The notes under the pieces: generated by a model
Database searches by the model: none
Told to the model about the DNA's origin: nothing
Seen by the model: the letters and a program-made list of their open reading frames with translations, nothing else
DNA from: Butyrivibrio sp.
Lineage (GTDB): Bacteria; Bacillota; Clostridia; Lachnospirales; Lachnospiraceae
Assembly: GCA_024690485.1 (NCBI GenBank)
Contig: JAILPB010000068.1
Span: 1-63,617, forward strand
Reading direction: 5' to 3'
DNA: 63,617 bases
Position numbers and translations under genes: made by a program
Shown: positions 1 through 7,209 of the stretch, piece by piece
How positions within the stretch are numbered: position 1 is the first letter of the stretch
Layout: every line of letters begins with the position of its first letter

Positions 1-112
1 GTATAGCACCATCTACTCCGCCGCCTCCCAAAAGACTGGAATTTGCCGCGTTTACAATAGCATCCACACATAGTTTGGTTATATCTCCAACATGAAATTT
101 TATTTCGCTCAT
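1..112 (-). CDS. Macro-domain protein, 3' part cut by window edge
   Basis: Only the first 37 codons lie in the window. The reading [12 protein letters not shown] followed by [21 protein letters not shown] is the hallmark N-terminus of the macro domain: the GDIT strand, then the IVNAAN and GGGGVDGAI loops that hold ADP-ribose. Members of this YmdB-like group remove ADP-ribose or acetyl groups (O-acetyl-ADP-ribose deacetylase, ADP-ribosyl hydrolase). The start codon follows a GAGGAAAAT ribosome site, 7 nt after the stop of the zinc-ribbon gene, so the two are probably translated from one message. The C-terminal half is not visible, so an additional domain cannot be excluded. Confidence 0.88.
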   Translation of the reverse strand, partial: MSEIKFHVGDITKLCVDAIVNAANSSLLGGGGVDGAI

Positions 113-119
113 ATTTTCC

Positions 120-227
120 TCAGCCATCAATGTGAATATTATTAACGCAACAAGGACAAGGAACATCATCCCTCATAACATCTATTGTAATATTCTCATG
201 GCAGTGAGGGCAACAGATTTCCATCAT
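120..227 (-). CDS. Small zinc-ribbon protein (35 aa)
   Basis: This short ORF starts with two consecutive ATG codons inside a TGATG overlap with the stop of the AlkZ-related gene. It encodes a 35-residue protein with two closely spaced cysteine knuckles, CCPHC near residue 5 and CPCC near residue 24, a typical treble-clef or zinc-ribbon pattern with no other domain. The overlap upstream and the 7-nt gap downstream to the macro-domain gene argue for translational coupling. Its role is unknown. It could be an adaptor binding nucleic acid or a partner protein. It is supported by position, spacing and the cysteine pattern, not by recognised family membership. Confidence 0.6.
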   Translation of the reverse strand: MMEICCPHCHENITIDVMRDDVPCPCCVNNIHIDG

Positions 228-946
228 CTGATGATTTTCTTTATCTGATTCTTTGAAGCCACAGGATACCTGTCCCTCATGTGCTCTGCGATTGCTGCGG
301 CGGAATCCGAAGGGTTCTCGCTGTATCTGGAGGTTACGAGATCATAACCCCACAACGCCTCCGGACGGGCATACACCGCGATGGGCCAGCCGTACTGCTC
401 ACCCTTCTTATTCCTGCGCTGCCTAAAATCCTTGACGCAGAGATAAGTCTTCATCTGAAGATCAGTGACAGTTCCTTCAAAGCCTTTTTCTCCGCCTTTT
501 CCAAAGCCTGCTTTCTTTTTCAGCTCGTTTGAAAAAAGCTCTTCTTCCACTTCAAAGCAGTCCATGATAAGCTTTTGCCTACGCGAGGCCTTCTCATCAT
601 CCCAGAGAGCATCGAAGTCATAGCCATCTCGTCTGGCATTGGCGAAGTAGGGCAGCCATTTCTTCGATATGAATCCTGCTTTCTTGGAAAAAAACTTGCC
701 GTAAGCCACTTCACCGCTGCGAGCAATAATCTCTCGCCACTCCCAAGGGTCAACCTCGGAATCTCCGCACCACCAATACTCAGGAACAGTACGCTCCTCC
801 AAGGAAAAACCCGGAATGTCGTTCTTAAACAGTGGCAAAAAGCCCACGTCATTTATGAAATCAATCGCATCTTTGTAGGTATGCAGGCATTCGGGATCAT
901 CCCACTCAACGCCATACATGATCCAGGTTCCATTCTCGTTTCCCAT
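224..946 (-). CDS. AlkZ-related protein
   Basis: A 240-residue soluble protein rich in Trp and acidic residues. Blocks such as YGVEWDDPE, GFLPLFKNDIPGFS, DPWEWREIIARSGEVAYGKFF, RRDGYDFDALWDD and WPIAVYARPEALWGYD are those I associate with the family annotated AlkZ-related, distant relatives of the winged-helix DNA glycosylase AlkZ/YcaQ; the assignment is from memory of the family, not a search. GTG at 958 is possible, but ATG at 946 has GTGGAGG five bases upstream and is preferred. It leads a minus-strand cassette with a mini zinc ribbon (4-nt overlap) and a macro-domain protein, which suggests a shared nucleic-acid damage or ADP-ribosylation role. Catalytic activity is not demonstrated by any motif seen. 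Confidence 0.62.
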   Translation of the reverse strand: MGNENGTWIMYGVEWDDPECLHTYKDAIDFINDVGFLPLFKNDIPGFSLEERTVPEYWWCGDSEVDPWEWREIIARSGEVAYGKFFSKKAGFISKKWLPYFANARRDGYDFDALWDDEKASRRQKLIMDCFEVEEELFSNELKKKAGFGKGGEKGFEGTVTDLQMKTYLCVKDFRQRRNKKGEQYGWPIAVYARPEALWGYDLVTSRYSENPSDSAAAIAEHMRDRYPVASKNQIKKIIR

Positions 947-1219
947 AGTGTCCTCCACCCTTTGATTTAAGCATAGTGGCGGGCTGGTTTTGCGTCAATA
1001 AAATTTGGATGTTTTCTGGGATTTTCTATGACTTGGGCGTAATATTACGATTATATAATACGAAAATACGTTAAGAAAGTGGATCCTTAAGAGCAAAAAT
1101 GGCTTTTTTAGCCCAAACCTGCCAAAAACCCATATATATCCAGCGCGATTTAGGGTATAATCGGTATTGGTTTTGCACAAATTATTTGCTTGCAAGTATA
1201 CGAGGGAAGGACACTGAGT

Positions 1220-1885
1220 ATGGCATCACAGATGATTCACATGGAAGTTGCGTACAGGCTGATGGACAGCTTAGATATAAAGGAATCCAAGGCAGAGTTT
1301 ATCCTTGGATCTGTTGCACCGGATTCGGTGCATTTTGAGGAGGACTATCTTCCAAAGAAAGTTCATTCACATCTCTTTGAAAACTGCGGTCCCTGGGGAG
1401 ATACCCAGGACTATGATAACTGGATTGCAAATATCGGAGCTTTCTGGAATAAATATGTTGTGGGCGAGACAGAGCCTGCAAAGAGAAGCCTTCTTATTGG
1501 CATATGTGTACATTGCCTCACAGACTACTGGAATGACCTGATGATCTGGCGAGCACTTCAAAAGAAGATGATCCCACCAATGACCTATGACGGCTTCAAG
1601 GAAGCTTATTATCCGGAGTCCCATAGAATTGACAGGTGGCTTTTCCAAAACAGCGAACATTCAGGAGAGATAATTGAACTTCTCAAAAGCTCTAAGGAGA
1701 CAGACTTTGAGGACTACATAAAAGCTGAGGCCATCACCAAGATGAAGGATCATTTAATAAACACTCAGTACGTTCTGCCTGAAACAGTGGATGTTTCAAA
1801 CCATATATATTACACATCAGACATGATGTTATGGTTCCTGGATGAGACTCCAAAGAGAATAGTTCAACAGATAGCGGAATTTTAG
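1220..1885 (+). CDS. Zinc-dependent phospholipase C-like protein
   Basis: 221 residues, no signal peptide. It has the pattern of the bacterial Zn-dependent phospholipase C-like family: an early MIHMEVAYRL helix with His, a GSVAPDSVHF block, HSHLFE, and CVHCLTDYWND, giving the spread His/Asp ligands expected for a metal-binding helical bundle. TTG at 1190 would add ten residues, but ATG at 1220 has GGAAGG 11 nt upstream and begins at the conserved part. A TATAAT hexamer at 1156 with no clear -35 is a possible promoter. It is a lone gene between a divergent cassette and msrA. In this branch of the family no phospholipase activity is established, so the substrate is open. Confidence 0.65.
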   Translation: MASQMIHMEVAYRLMDSLDIKESKAEFILGSVAPDSVHFEEDYLPKKVHSHLFENCGPWGDTQDYDNWIANIGAFWNKYVVGETEPAKRSLLIGICVHCLTDYWNDLMIWRALQKKMIPPMTYDGFKEAYYPESHRIDRWLFQNSEHSGEIIELLKSSKETDFEDYIKAEAITKMKDHLINTQYVLPETVDVSNHIYYTSDMMLWFLDETPKRIVQQIAEF

Positions 1886-1976
1886 AGTGAGGTTTTATTG
1901 ATCAGACCATGACTTCCTGGACGAAAAAAGGAATATCATATATTTGATAAATATTATGAAAGAAGAGGAGAATATT

Positions 1977-2465
1977 ATGAAAGAAGCATATTTTGCAGGC
2001 GGATGCTTTTGGTGCGTAACGCCTATTTATAAGATGTACGGAGTTAGTGAGGTTATCTGCGGCTATGCAGGCGGAGATGAGGAAAACCCCACCTACGAGC
2101 AGGTAAAGCATCAGGAAACAGGCCACAGAGAGACTATAAAACTTGTGTATGATCCGGAAAAAGTGGCATTTAATAAGCTTTTGGATATATTCCTTGCTAA
2201 CGTAGATCCCTTCGATGGCGAAGGACAGTTTATAGACAAGGGATTCTCTTATACCCTGGCTATTTTCTACACTTCCGAAGAAGAAAAAGAATTAGTGGAT
2301 AAAAAATTAAAAAAGCTCTCTGAAGATTCCGGAAAGAAGGTTCAGATAGCTGTTTTGCCATACAAGAACTTCTACGAGGCAGAGGAATACCACCAGGATT
2401 ATTATTTGAAAAATCCTGAGGCTTTTGAAAAAGAGCTTATTGAATCAGGAAGAAAAAAACAGTGA
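1977..2465 (+). CDS. msrA: Peptide methionine sulfoxide reductase A
   Basis: 162 residues. The protein reduces methionine-S-sulfoxide in proteins and free methionine with thioredoxin. The catalytic GCFWC motif is at residues 9-13 with Cys10 as the attacking cysteine, followed by GYAGG, GHRETIKLVYDP and the C-terminal YHQDYY segment that contacts substrate. An in-frame ATG at 1944 exists, but ATG 1977 follows GAGGAG by six bases and matches the family start. There is no fused MsrB domain and no adjacent msrB. It converges with ktrA, the two stops being 2 nt apart. Confidence 0.95.
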   Translation: MKEAYFAGGCFWCVTPIYKMYGVSEVICGYAGGDEENPTYEQVKHQETGHRETIKLVYDPEKVAFNKLLDIFLANVDPFDGEGQFIDKGFSYTLAIFYTSEEEKELVDKKLKKLSEDSGKKVQIAVLPYKNFYEAEEYHQDYYLKNPEAFEKELIESGRKKQ

Positions 2466-2467
2466 TG

Positions 2468-3112
2468 TTATTTGTCGATACGAGGCAGGTATTCTCGTTC
2501 TGCGACGATAAGTAACTGGTCATTTTCGCGAAGGGGCTGCTGGGGATCGATGATTTTCCAGTGAGTTCCTTCTTTTAATGCTACGACATTTACTTTGTAT
2601 TTTCTTCGAACGCTGAGTTCTTCAAGGCTTTTTCCAACCCATTTTGCAAGGGGATTCATCTCGACCATGCACAGGGAGTCATCCACTTGAAAATAATCAA
2701 GGAATGTATCAGATGTAAGGATTCTTGCGGACTGTCTTCCACCGTATTCTTCAGGGATGATGACTTTGTCCGCGCCGATTTTTTTGAGGATTGAAGACAT
2801 TCTGTCAGAAGAACTCTTGGCGACTATAAGTGGCACACCTTCTTCGTTTGCTACTGCTACAGACATGATGCTGGCTGCGAGATTGCCGCCCATTGCTACG
2901 ACTACGATGTCCAGATTCTTAAGCCCCAGATGCTTTACTTCGTCTTCATTTGAGAGGTCTGCGCATATGGCTGATGTGGAATAGGGAGCAACTTCCTTTA
3001 AGCGCTCCTCGTCTATATCAACTATAAGGACGTCAGAGCCCATTTCATATAAACTCTGTGCAAGGCTCATTCCATATTTTCCAAGTCCTAAAACGGCTAC
3101 TGATTTTTTCAT
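2468..3112 (-). CDS. ktrA: Potassium uptake regulatory subunit (KtrA/TrkA family)
   Basis: 214 residues forming an RCK_N NAD-binding domain (GLGKYG at 9-14, acidic VDIDE at the end of strand 2) and an RCK_C domain that in relatives binds c-di-AMP. It gates the KtrB channel-like transporter at the inner face of the membrane. It lies 17 nt downstream of ktrB on the same strand, so the two form one operon. The order ktrB-ktrA is common in clostridia. No c-di-AMP (ydaO-type) riboswitch is seen upstream, so control is more likely at the protein level or through the palindrome upstream of ktrB. Confidence 0.92.
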   Translation of the reverse strand: MKKSVAVLGLGKYGMSLAQSLYEMGSDVLIVDIDEERLKEVAPYSTSAICADLSNEDEVKHLGLKNLDIVVVAMGGNLAASIMSVAVANEEGVPLIVAKSSSDRMSSILKKIGADKVIIPEEYGGRQSARILTSDTFLDYFQVDDSLCMVEMNPLAKWVGKSLEELSVRRKYKVNVVALKEGTHWKIIDPQQPLRENDQLLIVAEREYLPRIDK

Positions 3113-3129
3113 ATTGATTCCTCGTCTTT

Positions 3130-4494
3130 CTATCCAACAAAAAACTTACCTTCTAAGTAATGCTGATTGTTCTTTTGTCTGATTCTGCCTGCAAAGAAGA
3201 TGGCCATTGAGATAGGACCTATTCTTCCAAGGTACATGCAGACTATTATGATAAGTCGCCCGATGGTGTTCAGGTTTGATGTAAGATCCATGGAAAGACC
3301 CACAGTCGCAAGACTGCTTATTACCTCAAACAGAGCATCCTGAAGGGTGACCGGATTTGTGGCATTAAGTAACAACGTGAACGTGATAACTGAAAACATG
3401 CTGACATAGACAATTACTGAGGATTTTCTCATGGATTCGCCGCTGACACGTCTGCCAAACAGTATGTTGGAATCCTCTGACCTTATGTAGGTGATGATGC
3501 CCATGAGTGCAAGGAAAAATGTAACTGTCTTGATACCGCCTGCTGTTCCTACCGGTGATCCACCGATAAACATAAGTATGTATGCTATAACACAGGACAG
3601 ATCTGTAATTCCAGCCTGTGAAAATGAAGCAAAACCGGCAGTTCTTAGAGTAATGGACTCAAAGAGGCTATTGAATATCTTATCAGGGATGCTCATATTT
3701 TTTAAAGTAAGAGGATTGTCATATTCTGCAATGAAGAATACAAGCCATCCGATCGCGATAAGTGCAAAGGTCATTGCCAGCACAAGTTTAGTATGCTCGC
3801 TGAATCTTTTGAAAATCTGAACCGGAGTGAATCTGCTTTTTACACCCTTTTTTATTACGTGAGCCAGATCAAACCATACCACGTATCCAAGTCCGCCAAG
3901 GACAATAAGAAGCATGGTTACAAACAAAACGTATGGATTGGAAGAGTATGGCTTTAAACTGTTTGGACCGATGATGTCTATTCCTGCATTACAGAATGCA
4001 GAGATTGCATTAAATATGGAAATCCATGCCCCTTTTACGGGTCCAAACTCTGGAATAAAAACGATGCTGTACATGAGTGCTCCAAGAAGTTCCACGGACA
4101 GAGTGCCTTTAAAAATGCGGGAAAGAATCTTGAGGATTCCGGCTTCAGTGTCCAGATTAAGGGAGTCCTGTAGCATTTTTCTATCCCCCAGTGAAAACTT
4201 GCGCTGGGTAAGGAGCATGATCATTGATATAACTGTTATGATTCCGAATCCGCCAATCTGTATCAGGAACAGAATTACTACATGACCAAAGGTGCTCCAG
4301 TAGCTGAAGGTGTCAACCACCGTAAGGCCTGTCACACACACTGAGGTTGTGGCAGTAAACAGGGCTGTAACAAAATCTGTCCAATTGCCATCTGCAGAGG
4401 ATATCGGAAGTATTAGTAAAAGTGAACCTACCAGGATTGCCACCAAAAAACTCAAGGGGATCAATCTCATGGAAGGGATTCTTGTAAGTTTCAT
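3130..4494 (-). CDS. ktrB: Potassium transporter membrane subunit (KtrB/TrkH family)
   Basis: 454 residues with the repeated membrane-pore-membrane units of the Trk/Ktr/HKT family. Filter-like segments include TTSVCVTGLTVVD, NAGIDI and SLATVGLSMDL, and SPVGTAGGIKT near the middle. It transports potassium, usually with sodium coupling, under control of KtrA. ATG 4494 is preferred over the ORF's upstream ATG at 4524 because GAAGGAAA lies seven bases before it. Its promoter appears to be embedded in an inverted repeat at 4520-4544. It is first in the ktrB-ktrA operon. Confidence 0.93.
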   Translation of the reverse strand: MKLTRIPSMRLIPLSFLVAILVGSLLLILPISSADGNWTDFVTALFTATTSVCVTGLTVVDTFSYWSTFGHVVILFLIQIGGFGIITVISMIMLLTQRKFSLGDRKMLQDSLNLDTEAGILKILSRIFKGTLSVELLGALMYSIVFIPEFGPVKGAWISIFNAISAFCNAGIDIIGPNSLKPYSSNPYVLFVTMLLIVLGGLGYVVWFDLAHVIKKGVKSRFTPVQIFKRFSEHTKLVLAMTFALIAIGWLVFFIAEYDNPLTLKNMSIPDKIFNSLFESITLRTAGFASFSQAGITDLSCVIAYILMFIGGSPVGTAGGIKTVTFFLALMGIITYIRSEDSNILFGRRVSGESMRKSSVIVYVSMFSVITFTLLLNATNPVTLQDALFEVISSLATVGLSMDLTSNLNTIGRLIIIVCMYLGRIGPISMAIFFAGRIRQKNNQHYLEGKFFVG

Positions 4495-4519
4495 ATGAGT
4501 TTCCTTCATAAAATGTGTC

Positions 4520-4544
4520 TTCAAGTGTTATTGTAGCACTTGAA
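4520..4544 (-). promoter_or_regulatory. Palindrome spanning the ktrB promoter -10
   Basis: TTCAAGTG (4520-4527) is repeated in inverse as CACTTGAA (4537-4544) with a 9-nt spacer. On the minus strand the spacer and inner edge hold TGCTACAAT (4538-4530), an extended -10 for ktrB. A repressor dimer bound here would cover the promoter. It also lies just upstream of a TATAAT (4557-4562) for elaA, so it could control both genes. Confidence 0.5.
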
Positions 4545-4594
4545 ACGTTTTTTAATTATAATAAACGAAATAGAATTGTGTCAAAGGAGTTCCC

Positions 4595-5071
4595 ATGGAG
4601 TGGTCAATAAAGACTTTTGATGAGCTATCAGCTCGTGAATTATATGAAATACTTAAGTCCCGGGCAGAGATATTTGTAAAAGAGCAGAATATTACTTATG
4701 TTGATGAAGATGATGTGGACTATAGAAGCCTACACGTTTTTGGCATCGAGAATGGCAGGGTTACAGCTTACCTTAGAGCCTACGAGGATGAAGCCGGAGC
4801 TGAGGAAAACGCAGCCGTAGACAGAGAAATCCATGTCATGAAGATAGGAAGAGTTTTGTCGCTTGAACATGGAAAGGGAATAGGAACTGAGCTTATGAAA
4901 TTCGCTCTCAGGGAAATTCCTAAAATGGTGCCATGTGAGAAAATCTGCATGGACGCTCAAAAACACGCGGTTCATTTTTATGAGCGCCTTGGCTTTGTAG
5001 TAACCTCCGATGAGTATCTTGAGGAGGGAATCGTGCATGTGGATATGAGTAAAAAAATAACAAAGGGTTGA
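4595..5071 (+). CDS. elaA: GNAT acetyltransferase, ElaA family
   Basis: 158 residues matching the ElaA branch of the GNAT fold: LYEILKSRAEIFVKEQNITYVDEDD, then AYLRAY, KIGRVLS, the acetyl-CoA loop GKGIGTELM, and the C-terminal HAVHFYERLGF. It should transfer an acetyl group from acetyl-CoA to an amine; the physiological acceptor of ElaA is not known. A good site (AAAGGAG) lies seven bases before the start. It is transcribed away from ktrB. Its stop codon overlaps the -35 box of the likely proS promoter. Confidence 0.88.
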   Translation: MEWSIKTFDELSARELYEILKSRAEIFVKEQNITYVDEDDVDYRSLHVFGIENGRVTAYLRAYEDEAGAEENAAVDREIHVMKIGRVLSLEHGKGIGTELMKFALREIPKMVPCEKICMDAQKHAVHFYERLGFVVTSDEYLEEGIVHVDMSKKITKG

Positions 5072-5095
5072 TTTTTTTTATAATTAGCTTAAAAT
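5068..5095 (+). promoter_or_regulatory. Probable proS promoter
   Basis: TTGATT (5068-5073) and TAAAAT (5090-5095) are separated by 16 bases, a reasonable vegetative promoter, and place the transcript start just before the T-box leader. The -35 box overlaps the elaA stop codon. Confidence 0.5.
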
Positions 5096-5101
5096 AACAA
5101 T

Positions 5102-5377
5102 CAAATGCAAAGAACAGAAATAGTAGATATCTTGAGATCTTTAGAGAGGAGCCGGTTGGTGGAAGGCTTTGATTTTCGGATATTGAACCCGTCTGGGAGC
5201 AGCAGAAGGGGAAGCTGATTTATTCAGAAAACTTCTGACGGAGGTCACCGTGATCATAGACATGTGAGTGTCAGCTCACAATGAGGTGCAGGCGAGTAGC
5301 CTGAATTTAGGTGGTAACGCGGATTTTATTATTCGTCCTAAGTATACATATAAGGTATGCTTAGGACATTTTAGATT
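5102..5377 (+). ncRNA. T-box leader controlling proS (tRNA-Pro)
   Basis: The leader upstream of proS carries the T-box signature AGGTGGTAACGCGG (5309-5322), a slight variant of the canonical box, followed at once by a rho-independent terminator. In this class uncharged cognate tRNA pairs with a specifier codon in stem I and with the T-box bulge, which favours the antiterminator. A specifier-like GAACCCGTC lies at 5185-5193, giving CCC (5188-5190) or CCG (5189-5191) as proline codon candidates, in accord with the downstream gene. This region fills the gene-free stretch between elaA and proS. Confidence 0.9.
5335..5372 (+). terminator. T-box attenuator terminator
   Basis: A 13-bp stem, GTCCTAAGTATAC (5335-5347) against GTATGCTTAGGAC (5355-5367) with one G-U pair, is followed by ATTTTA. 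It is the off-state hairpin of the proS T-box. Confidence 0.85.
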
Positions 5378-5433
5378 AATTAACAAACCTCAGCATACAG
5401 ACCTCATCAAACATCTTGAAAGGAGTAATTATT

Positions 5434-7176
5434 ATGAAACTTAGCAAATTAGTTGGAGTCAGATTTAAGGAAAAGCCTGCTTATTGCGTAATCGACAGCC
5501 ACACCTTCAGTCTTCGTGGCGGATATATAAAGCGTGTATCAAACGGTATCTTTTCACTTTACACTCCTATGAAAAAGGTTACTCAGAATATTGAAAAGAT
5601 TCTGAGAGAGGAAATGGATGCTGTGGATTGCCAGGAAGTTATGTTTCCTGTAGTTCTGCCCGGTTCACTTTGGGAGGAGTCAGGACGTTACGAGAGCGTT
5701 GGAGAGGAGCTTCTTAGATTCAAGGATCGTAACGACACACCCATGGTTCTTGGTATGACTCACGAGGAGGCAGCAGTCCATCTTGCAAGAGAGTACGGAA
5801 GCACTTATGCTAACTATCCGTTCTCTTTCTATCAGATTCAGACAAAGTATCGTGATGAGGCTCGTCCGAGAGCAGGTCTTATCAGAGTTCGTGAGTTTAC
5901 TATGAAGGATGCTTATTCTTTCCATACATCACAGGAAGACCTTGAGCAGTATTACGATAGAATGGCAAATGCTTATGACAGAATCTTCGAGAGAGCAGGA
6001 CTTCCTGATGTAATCTCAGTTAAGTCTGATTCAGGTATGATCGGTGGTAGCGTATCTCACGAGTATATGCTACTTACAGATGCAGGAGAGGATTCAATCG
6101 TTCTCTGCGACGACTGTGGATACAGTGCAAACATGGAAGCTGCTGACACAACTGTTGATAACTCAGGTTGCACACCTGCAGGCGAGCTTAAAAAGGTTCA
6201 TACTCCCGGCTGTAAGACAATTGAGGAAGTATGTGATTTTCTTAATTCAAAGGTTGAAGAGTCATGTAAGGCAGTTATTTATCAGGTAAATGCTACAGAT
6301 GAATTTGTTGTTGTATTCATTCGCGGCGACTACGAAGTAAATGAGACAAAGCTTGTTAACTATCTCCACGAGGATGTACATCCCGCTGAGATCACTGAGG
6401 AATCAGGACTTGTTGCAGGTTATTGCGGACCTTATGAGCAGAAGGCTAAGTGCAAGATCGTTTACGATAAGTCCCTTGAGGGAATCGAGAATCTTTGCTG
6501 CGGTGGTAACGAGACAGATTATCACTACACAGGCCTCAACATCAAGAGAGATATCGGAGACGTTGAGTACGTTGATGTCAGCAAGATCCGTGATGGCGAC
6601 ATCTGTCCTTGCTGTGGTAAAAAGACTATCAGAATCAGCCGTGGTATCGAGGTTGGTAACATCTTCCAGCTTGGCACAAAGTATTCTGACAGCATGAAGA
6701 TGACATATACAGACGAGGATGGAACTTCCAAGACTCCTATCATGGGATGCTATGGTATCGGTGTTGGTCGTCTTGCTGCTAGTATCATGGAAGCTCGTCA
6801 TGATGAAAAGGGACCTATCTGGCCCATCACAGTTGCTCCTTGGAAGGTGCATGTATGCTGCATGAGAAGAGATGATGATGCATGTAGAGAGGCAGCAGAT
6901 AAGATCTACGAAGAACTTTCAAACATGGGTATCGAAGTTCTCTATGATGACAGAGATGTTCGTGCCGGCGTAATGTTTGCAGATGCAGACCTTCTCGGTG
7001 TTCCGGTTCGTGTAATTGTTGGACCTAAGGCACTTGCAAACGGAGAGATCGAGCTCTGCACAAGAGATAAGAGCGTTCAGCTTTCTGTAAAGAAAGAGGA
7101 CATCATTGCAGAGACCAAGAAGCTTATGGATTCTCTTTATGAAGAGATTAACTCTAAGGTTAAGGCTAGAATCTGA
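5434..7176 (+). CDS. proS: Prolyl-tRNA synthetase
   Basis: 580 residues, the normal size of bacterial-type ProRS. It charges tRNA-Pro with proline. Class II signatures are visible: a motif 1 region ending in the FPVVLPGSLW strand, motif 2 with MTHEE near 108 and RAGLIRVREF near 146-155, and motif 3 GCYGIGVGRL near 450. The central insertion (about 220-400) fits the cis-editing domain and the C-terminal part the anticodon-binding domain. ATG 5434 follows AGGAG by eight bases; a TTG at 5416 in frame is less likely. Expression is under the T-box leader. Two CxxC pairs (about residues 225-228 and 390-393) are a less usual detail and may bind zinc. Confidence 0.96.
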   Translation: MKLSKLVGVRFKEKPAYCVIDSHTFSLRGGYIKRVSNGIFSLYTPMKKVTQNIEKILREEMDAVDCQEVMFPVVLPGSLWEESGRYESVGEELLRFKDRNDTPMVLGMTHEEAAVHLAREYGSTYANYPFSFYQIQTKYRDEARPRAGLIRVREFTMKDAYSFHTSQEDLEQYYDRMANAYDRIFERAGLPDVISVKSDSGMIGGSVSHEYMLLTDAGEDSIVLCDDCGYSANMEAADTTVDNSGCTPAGELKKVHTPGCKTIEEVCDFLNSKVEESCKAVIYQVNATDEFVVVFIRGDYEVNETKLVNYLHEDVHPAEITEESGLVAGYCGPYEQKAKCKIVYDKSLEGIENLCCGGNETDYHYTGLNIKRDIGDVEYVDVSKIRDGDICPCCGKKTIRISRGIEVGNIFQLGTKYSDSMKMTYTDEDGTSKTPIMGCYGIGVGRLAASIMEARHDEKGPIWPITVAPWKVHVCCMRRDDDACREAADKIYEELSNMGIEVLYDDRDVRAGVMFADADLLGVPVRVIVGPKALANGEIELCTRDKSVQLSVKKEDIIAETKKLMDSLYEEINSKVKARI

Positions 7177-7209
7177 TATCTTTAGATATAAAAGGATACC
7201 ATTTCGTAT

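Noticed and set aside
5102-5377. tRNA-like folded region before proS
   Set aside because: No cloverleaf or T-loop arrangement; it is explained by the T-box leader.
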